Shown here: positions 29,009 through 38,343 of the stretch, piece after piece | Numbering within the stretch: the stretch's first letter is position 1 | How the letters are laid out: the number at the start of each line of letters is the position of its first letter | From: Methylobacterium sp. J-078 | GTDB taxonomy: Bacteria > Pseudomonadota > Alphaproteobacteria > Rhizobiales > Beijerinckiaceae | NCBI RefSeq assembly: GCF_022829285.1 | Contig: NZ_JAKSYI010000038.1 | Span: forward strand, 62,001 to 126,000 | DNA: 64,000 nucleotides | Reading direction: 5' to 3' | Made by a program: the position numbers and the translations under genes | Notes under the pieces: generated by a model | What the model was told of the DNA's origin: nothing | The model's database searches: none | What the model saw: only the letters and a program-made list of their open reading frames with translations

Positions 29009-29989
29009 TCAGCTTCCGGGCTTGCGCACCGCCGAGGCGACATCGAGGGGCTTGGGCAACAGACCGAGGCGGTGGAAGGTGTCGGCGACGCGCTGCTGGT
29101 CGGCGGTGGTCTCGGCGTTTAGCGGCGTGACCCCGTAGGTGAGGCGGCGCAGGGCCACGGTGAGGATCGGCGCCGGGATGCCCACCGAAGGGGCGAGCTC
29201 GGCCGCCACCGCGTCGGTGTTCTCCTTGGCCCAGGCGTCGATCTCGCCGATGGCGGCGAGCGTCGCGTCGAGGGCCGGGCCGTGGGCGGCGGCGAAGGCG
29301 CGGGTCGAGAGGTAGAACTGGCGGTTCGGCACGAGATCAGTGCCGTCGGCGAGGATGCGCCCGCCGGTGCTGCGCTCGCCGGACGCCAGGTAGGGGTCCC
29401 AGATCGCCCAGGCGTCGACGGCACCCCGCGCGAAGGCGGCGGCCCCGTCGGCGGGTGCGAGGAAGGTCGGGGTCACCGCCTCGTAGGGCACGCCCGCCTG
29501 TTCGAGGGCGCGAACCAGGAAGTAGTGGACATTCGAGCCCTTGTTCAGGGCGATCTTCTTGCCGCGCAGGTCCGCGACCGTCCGGATCGGGCTGTCCTTG
29601 GCCACCAGGATCGCCTCGCCCTTGGGGGCTGCCGGCTCGTGGCCGACATAGAGCAGGTCCGGGTTGGCGGCCTGGGCGAAGATCGGGGGCGCTTCACCGG
29701 CCGAGCCGAGATCGACGGCCCCGGCGTTCAGCGCCTCCATCAGGGGCGGCCCCGAGGGGAACTCGGCCCAGGTCACGCGGTAGCCGAGCGGCTTCAGGCG
29801 CTGCTCAAGCAGGCCCTTGCCCTTGAGGAGGACCAGGGTGCCGTATTTCTGGTAGCCGATCCGGATCACCCGCTCGTCCGCGCGGGCGTGCAGGACGCCG
29901 AGGGTCAGCAGCGCCAGGGCCGTGAGGAGGATCCAGGCGCGGCGGGTGCCGGCGGGGCGGAGCGCCAGGGCGCGGGTGGCGGCGGGCAT
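29009..29989 (-). CDS. ssuA: Aliphatic sulfonate ABC transporter substrate-binding protein (second SsuA)
   Basis: A 326-residue periplasmic binding protein with a signal/anchor to about residue 37 (WILLTALALLTLGVLHARA). SsuA marks: [53 protein letters not shown] at 29989. It lies after ssuD, 255 bp downstream across a repeat-rich spacer, and is clearly paralogous to the SsuA at 33178-34143. It may broaden the sulfonates accepted by the same permease/ATPase. Confidence 0.88.
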   Translation of the reverse strand: MPAATRALALRPAGTRRAWILLTALALLTLGVLHARADERVIRIGYQKYGTLVLLKGKGLLEQRLKPLGYRVTWAEFPSGPPLMEALNAGAVDLGSAGEAPPIFAQAANPDLLYVGHEPAAPKGEAILVAKDSPIRTVADLRGKKIALNKGSNVHYFLVRALEQAGVPYEAVTPTFLAPADGAAAFARGAVDAWAIWDPYLASGERSTGGRILADGTDLVPNRQFYLSTRAFAAAHGPALDATLAAIGEIDAWAKENTDAVAAELAPSVGIPAPILTVALRRLTYGVTPLNAETTADQQRVADTFHRLGLLPKPLDVASAVRKPGS

Positions 29990-30028
29990 GGGGGCTCTTT
30001 CTGGGTAACGAACGGTCGGCGGAAGGGG

Positions 30029-30215
30029 ATTCCCCTCTCCCCGCGTGTGGGAAGAGGGTCACGGGCACCCCGTCGTGCCTGTGACGAGCGGAGCGAGGGT
30101 GAGGGGGCGAAACCGGATGAGGCTCCTTCGACGTCGCCCCCTCACCTTCGGCTGCCGCCTCGCCGCGATGACGGCAAGGTCATCGCGGCCCTCTCCCCGC
30201 AAGTGGGGCGAGGGG
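30029..30215. repeat. Composite palindromic intergenic element
   Basis: The spacer between ssuD and the second ssuA is built of nested palindromes. A perfect 12-bp inverted repeat (GGTGAGGGGGCG at 30098-30109, complement at 30135-30146) is flanked by two units starting CCCTCTCCCCGC. Each unit folds on itself. It resembles the REP/MITE-like repeats of Methylobacterium-type genomes; related hairpins occur at 32355 and 52667. Confidence 0.6.
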
Positions 30216-30244
30216 ATGCTTGACGACAGCGAGCGGTGTTTTCC

Positions 30245-31408
30245 TCAATGCGCCGCGATGCGGCGGCTCGGCACGATGTCGTTGGCGATGACCTCGCCGA
30301 ACGGGCCGTTGTTGCGGGCGTTGCTCGGCGCGACGCCGGTGGTGGCGCGCAAGGGAAGCTTGGGGAAGATCAGCTCGGCGAAGCGGTAGGCCTCCTCCAG
30401 GTGCGGGTAGCCCGAGAGGATGAAGCGGTCGATGCCCAGATCGATGTACTCCTTCATCCGGTCGGCCACTTGGGTTGCCGAGCCGACCAGGGCGGTGCCG
30501 GCGCCGCCGCGCACGAGGCCCACACCCGCCCAGAGGTTCGGCGAGACCTCGAGCTTGGTGCGGTCGCCCCCGTGCAGGGCCATCATGCGGCTCTGGCCTA
30601 CGGAATCCTGGCGCTTCAGGGTGGCCTGGGCCTTGGCGATGGTCTCGTCGTCGAGGCGCGAGATCAGGTTCTCGGCCGCCGCCCAAGCCTCCCCTTCCGT
30701 CTCGCGCACGATGACATGCAGGCGGATGCCGTAGGAGAAGGTCTTGCCCTTGCGGTCGGCGGCCTCCCGGGCCTTGGCGATCTTCTCCGCGACGCCGGCC
30801 GGGGGCTCGCCCCAGGTCAGGTAGACCTCGCAATGCTCGGCCGCGACCTCGATGCCGGCCGGCGACGAGCCGCCGAAATAGAGCGGCGGATAGGGCTTCT
30901 GCACGGGCTGGAAGATCACCCGGCCCTCTTCCACCTTGAGGTGCTTGCCTTCGTAGCTGACCGTCTCGCCCGACATCAGCCCGCGCCAGATGTGCAGGAA
31001 CTCGTCGGTGACGACATACCGCTCGTCGTGGTCGAGGAACACGCCGTCGCCGCGCAGCTCGACGGGGTCGCCGCCCGTGACGACGTTGATGAGCAGGCGC
31101 CCGTCCGAGACCCGGTCGAGGGTCGCGGCCATGCGGGCGGCCATGGACGGCTCCTGGAGGCCGGGGCGCACAGCCACGAGGAAGCGCAGGCGCTTCGTGA
31201 GCGGCGCCAGCGCCGAGGCCACCACCCAGGAATCCTCGCAGGAGCGGCCGGTAGGCAGGAGCACGCCGTAATAGCCGAGCTCGTCGGCGGCCTGGGCGAT
31301 CTGGCGCAGATACGCGATCGAGACGTCGCGGGCGCCTTCCTGGGCGCCGAGGTAGCGGCCGTCGCCGTGGGTGGGGAGGAACCAGAGAACGTCGGTCTGT
31401 CCGGTCAT
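30245..31408 (-). CDS. ssuD: FMNH2-dependent alkanesulfonate monooxygenase
   Basis: A 387-residue luciferase-like monooxygenase cleaving alkanesulfonates to aldehyde and sulfite with FMNH2 and O2. Family blocks: [16 protein letters not shown] at the start, RCRF-like [29 protein letters not shown], and [16 protein letters not shown]. Length is close to E. coli SsuD (381). ATG at 31408. It follows ssuB by 34 bp in the minus-strand ssu operon. Reduced flavin would come from the SsuE-like protein at 34157-34753. Confidence 0.94.
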   Translation of the reverse strand: MTGQTDVLWFLPTHGDGRYLGAQEGARDVSIAYLRQIAQAADELGYYGVLLPTGRSCEDSWVVASALAPLTKRLRFLVAVRPGLQEPSMAARMAATLDRVSDGRLLINVVTGGDPVELRGDGVFLDHDERYVVTDEFLHIWRGLMSGETVSYEGKHLKVEEGRVIFQPVQKPYPPLYFGGSSPAGIEVAAEHCEVYLTWGEPPAGVAEKIAKAREAADRKGKTFSYGIRLHVIVRETEGEAWAAAENLISRLDDETIAKAQATLKRQDSVGQSRMMALHGGDRTKLEVSPNLWAGVGLVRGGAGTALVGSATQVADRMKEYIDLGIDRFILSGYPHLEEAYRFAELIFPKLPLRATTGVAPSNARNNGPFGEVIANDIVPSRRIAAH

Positions 31409-31442
31409 GGGAAAACTCTCACGGGGTTGGAGGCGGCGGCAC

Positions 31443-32288
31443 TCAGGCCGGCGCGCGCTCGGACAACAGGTGGTCGAGGATGCGGCCTTCGAGGGCCGCG
31501 AGGTCGGCGTCACCCCGGCGGCGGGGCCGGGGCACGTCCACCGCGACGTCGAGGGCGATGCGGCCGGCCTCCACCACGAGGATGCGGTCGGCCATCGCCA
31601 CGGCCTCGGCGACGTCGTGGGTGACGAGGATCGCGGTGAACCCCTGCGCCCGCCAGATCCGCTCGATCATCGCCTGCATGTCGATGCGGGTGAGCGCGTC
31701 GAGGGCGCCCAGCGGCTCGTCGAGGGCGAGCAGCCCCGGTCGGCTGACGAGGGCGCGGGCGAGCGCCACCCGCTGGCGCTGGCCGCCCGAGAGGGTCGCG
31801 GGCCAGTTGCCGGATTTCTCGGAGAGTCCGACCTCGGCCAGCGCCGCCTGGGCCTTGGCGCGGCGCTCCGCCTTGCGGCCGCCCTCGCCGAGGCCCACCG
31901 CCACGTTGTCGACGACGCGGGCCCAGGGCAGCAGGCGCGGCTCCTGGAACATGATGCGCTTCGGGGGCGTGCGCGGACCCTGCGATTCGAGGGCGATCCG
32001 GCCGGCGCTCGGCTGCTCCAGGCCGAGGATCAGGCGCAGCAGGGTGCTCTTGCCGCAGCCCGAGCGCCCGACCACGGCCACGAACTGCCCGGCCGGGATG
32101 TGGAGGTCGAGGCCCTCGATCACCGTGTGGCCGTCGAAATCCTTCCGCAGGTCGCGGATCGTGACGCCGATGCCGGTGGCTGACGGCGCGGGCGCAGTCC
32201 GGGCCGGCGCCTTCGGGGCGGCGACCCCGCGGGGTTTCGGGTCTCGGATCTGGCTGTCCTCGGGGACGCGGAAGGCGGTGGCGAGCAT
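31443..32288 (-). CDS. ssuB: Aliphatic sulfonate ABC transporter ATP-binding protein
   Basis: A 281-residue ATPase with an unusual Ala/Pro-rich leader of about 40 residues before the domain. Walker [13 protein letters not shown]-loop [13 protein letters not shown], signature [15 protein letters not shown], Walker [16 protein letters not shown] at 32288. It is 101 bp after ssuC; that gap holds a hairpin (32355-32374), so expression from ssuC to ssuB may be attenuated. Standard ssu context (E-A-C-B-D order here). Confidence 0.93.
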   Translation of the reverse strand: MLATAFRVPEDSQIRDPKPRGVAAPKAPARTAPAPSATGIGVTIRDLRKDFDGHTVIEGLDLHIPAGQFVAVVGRSGCGKSTLLRLILGLEQPSAGRIALESQGPRTPPKRIMFQEPRLLPWARVVDNVAVGLGEGGRKAERRAKAQAALAEVGLSEKSGNWPATLSGGQRQRVALARALVSRPGLLALDEPLGALDALTRIDMQAMIERIWRAQGFTAILVTHDVAEAVAMADRILVVEAGRIALDVAVDVPRPRRRGDADLAALEGRILDHLLSERAPA

Positions 32289-32354
32289 GGGGCGGACCGT
32301 CGAAGGGGAGATGGGTTTGGGAAAGAAGCCGCGGGGCGTCGAGGTTCGGGCGCG

Positions 32355-32374
32355 CCCTCCCCGCAAGGGGGAGG
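32355..32374. repeat. Short hairpin between ssuC and ssuB
   Basis: CCTCCCC (32356-32362), a GCAA loop, then GGGGGAGG form a compact stem. It resembles the arms of the 30029-30215 element. No T-run follows, so it is more likely a repeat remnant or processing site than a full terminator. Confidence 0.5.
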
Positions 32375-32389
32375 AGAGCCGCCGCCGCG

Positions 32390-33172
32390 TCACGCGTTCC
32401 GGTAGGCCGGGTTCCAGGCCAGGAACCGGCGCTCCAGCAGCCGGGTCACCGCGTCGGCGGCCTTGCCGAGGCCGGCATAGATCACGATCGCCAGCACCAC
32501 GACGTCCACCAGCATGAACTCGCGGGCCTGCATCGCCATGTAGCCGAGGCCGGAGGAGGCCGAGATCGTCTCGGCGACGATGAGCGTCAGCCACATGATG
32601 CCGAGCGCGTAGCGCAGACCCACGAAGATCGAGGGCAGCGCGCCGGGCAGGACCACGCGCAGGAACAGGGTGGTGGGCGACATGCCGTAGACCCGGCCCA
32701 TCTCGACGAGTTGCGGGTCCACCGAGCGGATGCCGTGCAGGGTGTTGGCGTAGACGGGGAAGAACACCCCGATGGCCACGAGGAAGAGCTTGGCCTCCTC
32801 GTCGATGCCGAACCACAGGATCACCAGGGGGATCAGCGACAGGTGCGGGATGTTGCGGATCATCTGCAGCGTGGTGTCGGTGAGCCGCTCTGAGAGCCGC
32901 GACAGGCCGTTGGCGAGGCCGAGCGCGAAACCGATGCCGCCGCCGATGAGGAAGCCGACGGCCGCCCGGGCGAAGCTGATCGAGAGGTTGGTCCAGAGTT
33001 CGCCGCTCCGGGCCGCCTGCCAGCCGGCCGCGATGACCCCCGAGGGGGCCGGCATGAAGCGGGTGGAGACGAGGCCGGTGGAGGCGGCGACCTGCCAGCC
33101 GAGGAGGATCGCGGCGGGCACGAGCCAGGGCGTCAGGCGCTCCAGGGTACGGGTGCTGAAGGAGGTCGTCAT
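32390..33172 (-). CDS. ssuC: Aliphatic sulfonate ABC transporter permease
   Basis: A 260-residue inner-membrane permease, about six helices. The coupling loop [26 protein letters not shown] near residue 150 and the late [13 protein letters not shown] are typical SsuC. ATG at 33172, only 5 bp after the ssuA stop, so the two are co-transcribed and probably translationally linked. Confidence 0.93.
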   Translation of the reverse strand: MTTSFSTRTLERLTPWLVPAAILLGWQVAASTGLVSTRFMPAPSGVIAAGWQAARSGELWTNLSISFARAAVGFLIGGGIGFALGLANGLSRLSERLTDTTLQMIRNIPHLSLIPLVILWFGIDEEAKLFLVAIGVFFPVYANTLHGIRSVDPQLVEMGRVYGMSPTTLFLRVVLPGALPSIFVGLRYALGIMWLTLIVAETISASSGLGYMAMQAREFMLVDVVVLAIVIYAGLGKAADAVTRLLERRFLAWNPAYRNA

Positions 33173-33177
33173 GGGGT

Positions 33178-34143
33178 TCAGCCCTTGCTCGCCGGAGGAG
33201 CCGGCGGCGTCCACACGGCATCGCGGACGCGGATGGGATTGGCGATCAGGCCCAGCGCCTGGAAGCGGTCGGCCACGCGCTGCTGGCCGGCGACGACCGT
33301 CTCGCTGAGCGGGGCGATGACGTAGACGCTGCGGTCGACGGCGCGCCGGGTCGCGTCGAGGGGCACGCCGGTGCCCTTCGACAGCAGGGCGGCGACCTCC
33401 GGGCGGTGCGCCTCGCACCAGACCGCGACGTCACCGAGGGCGGAGACCACCGCCTGAACCACGGCGGCGTTGGCTTGCGTGAAGTCCCGGTTGCCGAGGA
33501 AGAAGTTGGTGGGCTTCTCGATCTCGGCGGCGCTGGCCAGGATGCGGATGCCGGGCTGGCGCTCGGCGATGGCGAAGTACGGGTCCCAGATCGCCCAGGC
33601 GTCGACGGCGCCCCGCGCGAAGGCGGCGGCCGCATCCGCGGGCGCCAAGGTCACGGGCTCGATGTCGGCATAGGCCAGCCCGGCCTTCTCCAGGGCGCGG
33701 ACGACGAGGTAATGCGCGCTCGACCCCTTGGCGAAGGCGACGCGTCGGCCCTTGAGATCGGCGAGCGTCGTCAGGGGCGAGCCCGGCGGCACCAGGATCG
33801 CCTCGCCCGAGCCGCCCGCATCCTGGGCCGCGACGTACAGGAGGGTGTTGCCGGCGGCCTGGGCGAAGACCGGGGGCGGCGCGCCGGTCTGGCCGAAATC
33901 GATGGCGCCGACCCCGAGGGCCTCGAGGACCGGGGGGCCGAACGAGAACTCGGTCCAGCGCACGGAGACGCCGAGGGGCTTCAGCGCCTGCTCGATCGCG
34001 CCCTGCTGCTTGGCGACGACGAGGATGCCGTTCTTCTGATAGCCGATCCGGAAGGTGCCGCCCTCGGCGCGGGCCGGCTGGATGGCCTGGCCGGGCAAGG
34101 CCGCCGCCAGGGCACCCGCGAGGAGGTTGCGTCGGGAGAGCAT
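33178..34143 (-). CDS. ssuA: Aliphatic sulfonate ABC transporter substrate-binding protein
   Basis: A 321-residue periplasmic protein with a twin-arginine-type start ([17 protein letters not shown]) and cleavage near residue 26. SsuA features: [53 protein letters not shown] at 34143, 13 bp after the ssuE stop. First transport gene of the operon; paralogue of 29009-29989. Confidence 0.93.
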   Translation of the reverse strand: MLSRRNLLAGALAAALPGQAIQPARAEGGTFRIGYQKNGILVVAKQQGAIEQALKPLGVSVRWTEFSFGPPVLEALGVGAIDFGQTGAPPPVFAQAAGNTLLYVAAQDAGGSGEAILVPPGSPLTTLADLKGRRVAFAKGSSAHYLVVRALEKAGLAYADIEPVTLAPADAAAAFARGAVDAWAIWDPYFAIAERQPGIRILASAAEIEKPTNFFLGNRDFTQANAAVVQAVVSALGDVAVWCEAHRPEVAALLSKGTGVPLDATRRAVDRSVYVIAPLSETVVAGQQRVADRFQALGLIANPIRVRDAVWTPPAPPASKG

Positions 34144-34156
34144 CGCCGGGCGCGCC

Positions 34157-34753
34157 TCAGCCGGCGCTGGCGAACGTCGAGACCGGCGCACCGGCCTCCG
34201 GCAAGGCGCTGCGGGCGGCCCGGCCCCCGAGGAGTTCCGCGAGCTGACCCGCGGCATCGGCGATGCGGGCCTTCACGCCCGGATCGACGAGGACGCCGTC
34301 GCGAAAATCCGCGTCCGAGCCGTAGACCGCGCTGGGGATGGTGTGGGCGCTGAAGAACCCGAAGAGGGGCCGGAGGGAATGCTCGACCACGAGGGCGTGG
34401 CGCGGGCCGCCGCCGGTGGCCGACAGGATCACGGGCTTGCCCACCAGGGCCGCCGGGTCGACGAAATCGAACAGGTGCTTGAACAGGCCCGTGTAGGCGC
34501 CCTTGTAGACCGGGGAGCCCACGATCAGCGCGTCGGCGCCCTCGATGGCCTCGACGATGCGGCGGGCCGGCAGCGGCAGCAGGTCCCGCGACCAGGCGGC
34601 GCCGAGGCCGGTGCCGGCATCCAGCATGTCGAACAGGCGGATGTCGGCCCGCAGGTGCGCGCCGACCGCTTCGGCGAGGGATTCGGCGAGCGCCCGGGTC
34701 TTGGACGGGCGTTGGAGGTTGGCGGTGAAGCCGACGATGCGGGGCAGCGACAT
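34157..34753 (-). CDS. ssuE: NADPH-dependent FMN reductase (SsuE/MsuE-like)
   Basis: A 198-residue flavodoxin-like reductase that supplies FMNH2 to SsuD. The FMN-phosphate loop lies in RIVGFTANLQRPSKTR. The later blocks ALIVGSPVYKGAYTGLFKHLFDFVDP and KPVILSATGGGPRHALVVE are diagnostic. ATG at 34753 was picked over one at 34801 because the first strand follows it directly. First gene of the ssu operon. Confidence 0.92.
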   Translation of the reverse strand: MSLPRIVGFTANLQRPSKTRALAESLAEAVGAHLRADIRLFDMLDAGTGLGAAWSRDLLPLPARRIVEAIEGADALIVGSPVYKGAYTGLFKHLFDFVDPAALVGKPVILSATGGGPRHALVVEHSLRPLFGFFSAHTIPSAVYGSDADFRDGVLVDPGVKARIADAAGQLAELLGGRAARSALPEAGAPVSTFASAG

Positions 34754-35074
34754 GAAAGGACTCTCGCTCGGCGACAAGACCTCGGGACGCGAGCGTGCCA
34801 TCGCTCAAGACGAGCGCTGGTCCACATCGGCGTTTTCCAAGATCTTGGCTCAGTCGAAGGGCTCGGCTCACGAGGCTTTTCGTGATGCCGTTCTGAGGAA
34901 AACGTGCCCGCTACGGACGCGAGAATCAATGAAACGTTCTTTTGAAAGCATCCGGCCCCGGAGAGAAACGCTCCGGATATCGCGAGCCTGGGAGAGAATC
35001 GCTTTCGAGGGGCATTATCCTGCCGGGATTTCGACATCCGGCCCGGATTTCCGGTCCGGCGGGCCCGGCCGCTC
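34754..35074. other. Upstream region of the ssu operon
   Basis: No supported gene. Comparatively AT-rich patches near 34830-34950 (TTTTCGTGATG, then AATGAAACGTTCTTTTGAAAG) make this the likely promoter zone of the minus-strand ssu operon. I cannot identify a specific operator. Confidence 0.4.
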
Positions 35075-36169
35075 TCACGCCACCGCGGCGTCGGGGATGG
35101 CCTGCAGCACGAGGCGCTCGAAGGCGCGCAGGAGGTCGGCGTCGAGCCGGGGGACCATGTCCAGCATCAGGGCGTGGGCCTCCCGGTGCGGGAGCGGGTC
35201 GCGGTAGGGCCGCCGCTCGGTGAGCGCCGAGTGGATGTCGCAGATCGTGACGAGTCGTACGAGGTCGGGGATCGCCGCGCCCGCGAGCCCGTCGGGATAG
35301 CCCGAGCCGTCGAGCATCTCGTGGTGGTGGCGCACCACCTGAAGGGTCTGCGCATCGAATCCCTCCTGGTCGCGCAGGAGGTCGGCGCCGATGGCCGGGT
35401 GGGTCTGCATCACCGCCATCTCGGCCGGGGTGAGCCGGCCCGGCTTGTTCAGGATCTCCAGGGGAATCCGGGCCTTGCCGAGGTCGTGCAGCAGGGCCGC
35501 CCGGGCCAGGCGCATCCGGTCGGCGCGGGGAAGGCCGAGGCCGGTTCCGAACGCGGCCGCGTAGCCGGCGACACTGAGGGAATGCTGATAGAGTTGCTGG
35601 TCATGGCGCTCGATGGCCTCCAACCAGGTCCGGATTCCGCATTCCGAGACCGCCTCGAGGATGACCTCCGTCCCGGCATCGGTCTCGGCCGGGGTCAGGG
35701 CGCGGCCCGCTCCGGCGGCCTCGAAGACGCGGGTAACCATGGCGTCGGCGACCCGCGCCAGGCTCTCGGCCCGCGCCGCCGTCGCGGCGCTCGGGACCGA
35801 CGGCTCCCCCGGGACCGGGCGCTCCCCTGTCCGGCGCGAATCGATGAGGTTGAACAGGGTGGCGAGCACGACCGTCCGGGGGGCGTCGGCCCGCAGCGTC
35901 CGGGTGGCCGAGACCGTGCGGCCGATGGCGGCGGCCTGGTTGGTGAGCTGCAGGGTCGCGATGCGGGAGGCGTGCAGCCGCGCCACCCAGGCGCGCGCCA
36001 GGGTGGCGTTCCGGCTGACGTCCACCACGGCGACGGCCGGCAGAGCGGCGGGCAGCGACGCGCCGGGCTCGATGCAGCGGCAGGCGACCACGTTCTCGAC
36101 GGCGCGGGCGAGCAGGGCCGCGAGTTGCGGCCGGTCCGAGACGATGAGAACCGTGTTGGTCTGGGTCAC
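35075..36169 (-). CDS. HD-GYP domain protein with degenerate receiver-like N-terminus
   Basis: A 364-residue probable cyclic-di-GMP phosphodiesterase. The HD-GYP domain spans about residues 175-355: HD in LLHDLGKARIP, then THPAIGADLL and HHHEMLDGSGYPDGLAG, which contains the GYP motif. Residues 5-110 look like a response-regulator receiver (VLIVSDRPQLAALL, then AVAVVDVSRN) but lack the usual acidic pair, so phosphorylation is doubtful. Soluble, no membrane segment. ATG at 36169, monocistronic. It would lower c-di-GMP and favour motility. Confidence 0.85.
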   Translation of the reverse strand: MTQTNTVLIVSDRPQLAALLARAVENVVACRCIEPGASLPAALPAVAVVDVSRNATLARAWVARLHASRIATLQLTNQAAAIGRTVSATRTLRADAPRTVVLATLFNLIDSRRTGERPVPGEPSVPSAATAARAESLARVADAMVTRVFEAAGAGRALTPAETDAGTEVILEAVSECGIRTWLEAIERHDQQLYQHSLSVAGYAAAFGTGLGLPRADRMRLARAALLHDLGKARIPLEILNKPGRLTPAEMAVMQTHPAIGADLLRDQEGFDAQTLQVVRHHHEMLDGSGYPDGLAGAAIPDLVRLVTICDIHSALTERRPYRDPLPHREAHALMLDMVPRLDADLLRAFERLVLQAIPDAAVA

Positions 36170-36461
36170 GGGCGGATCCGGTCAAACAGGCGCGTGGTCA
36201 GGCCTCTCGCCCGACCACCAACATTTGACAGAAAATCTTTAGCGAACGCTTCACGATAAATCATCCCGAATTCATCGGATGCCGACGGCGGGCCACACGC
36301 GAGGCTCGCCGCCGCCGGCGTCACCCGACGCGCCTCTCCCCCACGCGCCGTCCGCGTATGCCTTGCCCGGCCCGGTCCCCGCATGCGACATGCCCCGCGT
36401 CGCGCGTGACGGTCGTCGCCCGGGCACCCGGGGCGAGACCCTGGCGGAGGATCTTTCAGGC

Positions 36462-36962
36462 ATGGAACGTCTTTTCGAGCAGGCCCTGTTCGCGAGCCGC
36501 TGGCTCCTGGCGCCATTCTATGGAGCCCTGGCCATCGGCATCCTGGTGCTGCTGGTCAAGCTGCTGCAGGAACTCGCCCACTTCGTGCCCCACATGTGGG
36601 ATGCCACCGAATCGCAGGTCGTGCTCGGCGTGCTGACCATGGTGGACCTCTCGCTGACCGCCTCGCTGCTCATCATCGTGATGTTCTCCGGTTACGAGAA
36701 CTTCGTCTCCAAGATCGACCATGCCGACCACAAGGACTGGCCGGCCTGGATGGGGACGATCGACTTCACCGGCCTCAAGCTGAAGCTCGTCTCGTCCATC
36801 GTCGCCATCTCGGCGATCTCGCTCCTGAAGGCCTTCATGGACGTGAAGGCCATGAGCGACCGGGATCTGGCCTGGCTGGTGGGCATCCATATGGTCTTCG
36901 TGGTCTCGGGCCTCCTGATGGCGCTCACCGACCGCCTGATCGCGGGGCACCACGACCGCTGA
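36462..36962 (+). CDS. UPF0114 (YqhA) family membrane protein
   Basis: A 166-residue inner-membrane protein with three to four helices. The family core is visible: LFASRWLLAPFYGALAIG, then VMFSGYENFVSKID near residue 73 and LKLVSSIVAISAISLLK. ATG at 36462 has a GGAGG about 11 bases upstream. A TTGACA at 36225-36230 in the preceding spacer is a possible -35 element. Function of the family is unknown. Followed 43 bp later by a DUF2293 gene. Confidence 0.9.
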   Translation: MERLFEQALFASRWLLAPFYGALAIGILVLLVKLLQELAHFVPHMWDATESQVVLGVLTMVDLSLTASLLIIVMFSGYENFVSKIDHADHKDWPAWMGTIDFTGLKLKLVSSIVAISAISLLKAFMDVKAMSDRDLAWLVGIHMVFVVSGLLMALTDRLIAGHHDR

Positions 36963-37005
36963 CCCCGAAGAAAGCCGAAGCGACCCGGGCGATGGGAGAC
37001 ATGCG

Positions 37006-37326
37006 ATGAACCGGCGGGAGGCGGTCGCGGCGGCGCTGGCGCAACTCGCCCCGCGCCTGCCCGAATTCGAGAGCGAGGCGGTGACCGACCGGGCCCTGGC
37101 GAGCCCCGGCCTGCGCAACGCGCGGCCGGACAACGCGGCCTGGCTCGCCCTCGTGGCCTATGCCCGCCACGTCTTCACCGAGTACGACGACCTGCTGGCG
37201 GAGGGCTACGACCGCGACAGCGCCCGCCACTTCGTCCTCGACGACCTCAACGACGCCCTCGCCGAATGGGGCTCGCGCCGCCGGGTCTCGGAGGAGAGCG
37301 CGCCGGAGGACGACGCGGCGCCGTGA
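37006..37326 (+). CDS. DUF2293-like protein
   Basis: A 106-residue soluble protein. The C-terminal half (ARHVFTEYDDLLAEGYDR, then ARHFVLDDLNDALAEW) matches the DUF2293 pattern of a short helical domain ending in a Trp. No function is known for the family. ATG at 37006, same strand as UPF0114 and the Mop-like gene, with gaps of 43 and 129 bp. Confidence 0.75.
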   Translation: MNRREAVAAALAQLAPRLPEFESEAVTDRALASPGLRNARPDNAAWLALVAYARHVFTEYDDLLAEGYDRDSARHFVLDDLNDALAEWGSRRRVSEESAPEDDAAP

Positions 37327-37455
37327 GGGATCACGGTCTCGCGGGCGCCGGTGCTGGGTTGCATCCGGACGGCTTGCACCGCGCCGGTCCGGACGGCATC
37401 GTCCCGCCGCGTCGACCCCCATCCGGGCCGGCCCAACGCAAGGGAATCCATCGTC

Positions 37456-37665
37456 ATGAAGATCAGCGCGCGCAACGTCCTCAAGGGCAAGGTCGTCTCG
37501 GTGGAGAAGGGGGCCACCACGGCCCATGTGAAGATCGAGATCGCCGGCGGCCAGCTGGTCACCGCCTCGATCACCAACGAATCCGTCGACAGCCTTAAGC
37601 TGACCGTGGGCGGAGAGGCCTACGCCGTGGTCAAGTCCTCCGACGTGCTGGTCGCGGTGGATTGA
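37456..37665 (+). CDS. Molybdenum-pterin-binding (Mop/TOBE) protein
   Basis: A 69-residue single TOBE/Mop domain (SARNVLKGKVVSVEKGATTA, then VTASITNESVDSLKL and YAVVKSSDVLVAVD), full length for a molbindin. Such proteins bind molybdate or tungstate in the cytoplasm as a store or buffer. ATG at 37456. No mod transporter is adjacent; the next gene starts 5 bp downstream and encodes an unrelated secreted protein. Confidence 0.9.
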   Translation: MKISARNVLKGKVVSVEKGATTAHVKIEIAGGQLVTASITNESVDSLKLTVGGEAYAVVKSSDVLVAVD

Positions 37666-37670
37666 GGGCG

Positions 37671-38216
37671 ATGCGCCGGCTCGCCGCGACCGCGTTCCTC
37701 GCCCTGTCGGCCACCTGTGCGGCTCCCCTCGCGGGAGCCCAGGAGCGGCCCTCCGGCGGTTTGCCGGCCGCGGACCCGGCGGCCTGCACGCAGTTCGACT
37801 GGTCGCTCCTGCGCGAGCAGGCCTGGTTCTCGGCCTCCAGCCTGCCGCGGGTCGAATCCGGCGGCACCCTGGCGGCCGCGATGCCGGCCGCCATCCTCGT
37901 CCTGAAGCCGCAGGACGCGGTCGCCCCGCCCTTCGCGCCCTCGCGGGAGCCCAGGCCCGGTGCCCGTGGCGGCGTGCTGCACCTCGCGGCGCCGCTCGCC
38001 CCCGGCGCCTACCAGGTCACCCTGTCGGACCGGGCCTGGATCGATGTGAGCCAGGACGACCGGACCACCCGGCCCCCGACCGCGAGCACGATGCGGCCCG
38101 GCTGCCCGATGCTCGCGAAAAGCGTGCGGTTCCAGCTCGGCACCGCGCCGATCACCCTCCTGGTGAGCGATGCGGCCGTCGACACGATCCGGATCGCCGT
38201 GGCGCCGGTGGAGTAG
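37671..38216 (+). CDS. Secreted protein of unknown function
   Basis: A 181-residue protein with a signal peptide (MRRLAATAFLALSATCAAPLAGA, cleavage near residue 23). The mature part has CTQFDWSLLREQAWF and a predicted beta-rich region (APGAYQVTLSDRAWIDVSQD). Two Cys in the mature part could form a disulfide. I do not recognise a family, although such proteins recur in Methylobacterium-like genomes. ATG at 37671; a TTG 9 bp upstream is the alternative. Followed by mepA. Confidence 0.7.
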   Translation: MRRLAATAFLALSATCAAPLAGAQERPSGGLPAADPAACTQFDWSLLREQAWFSASSLPRVESGGTLAAAMPAAILVLKPQDAVAPPFAPSREPRPGARGGVLHLAAPLAPGAYQVTLSDRAWIDVSQDDRTTRPPTASTMRPGCPMLAKSVRFQLGTAPITLLVSDAAVDTIRIAVAPVE

Positions 38217-38343
38217 GGCGACGCCGCGGACCCTCGACGGGGCGATCCCCGATGGACTAGCGTGGCCCCGAGACCTCGATCCCTCGCCCACAGAAGATCC
38301 TCGGCGCCCCGCCCGGCGGGGACGCGATCCCGGGAGCCCTCCG

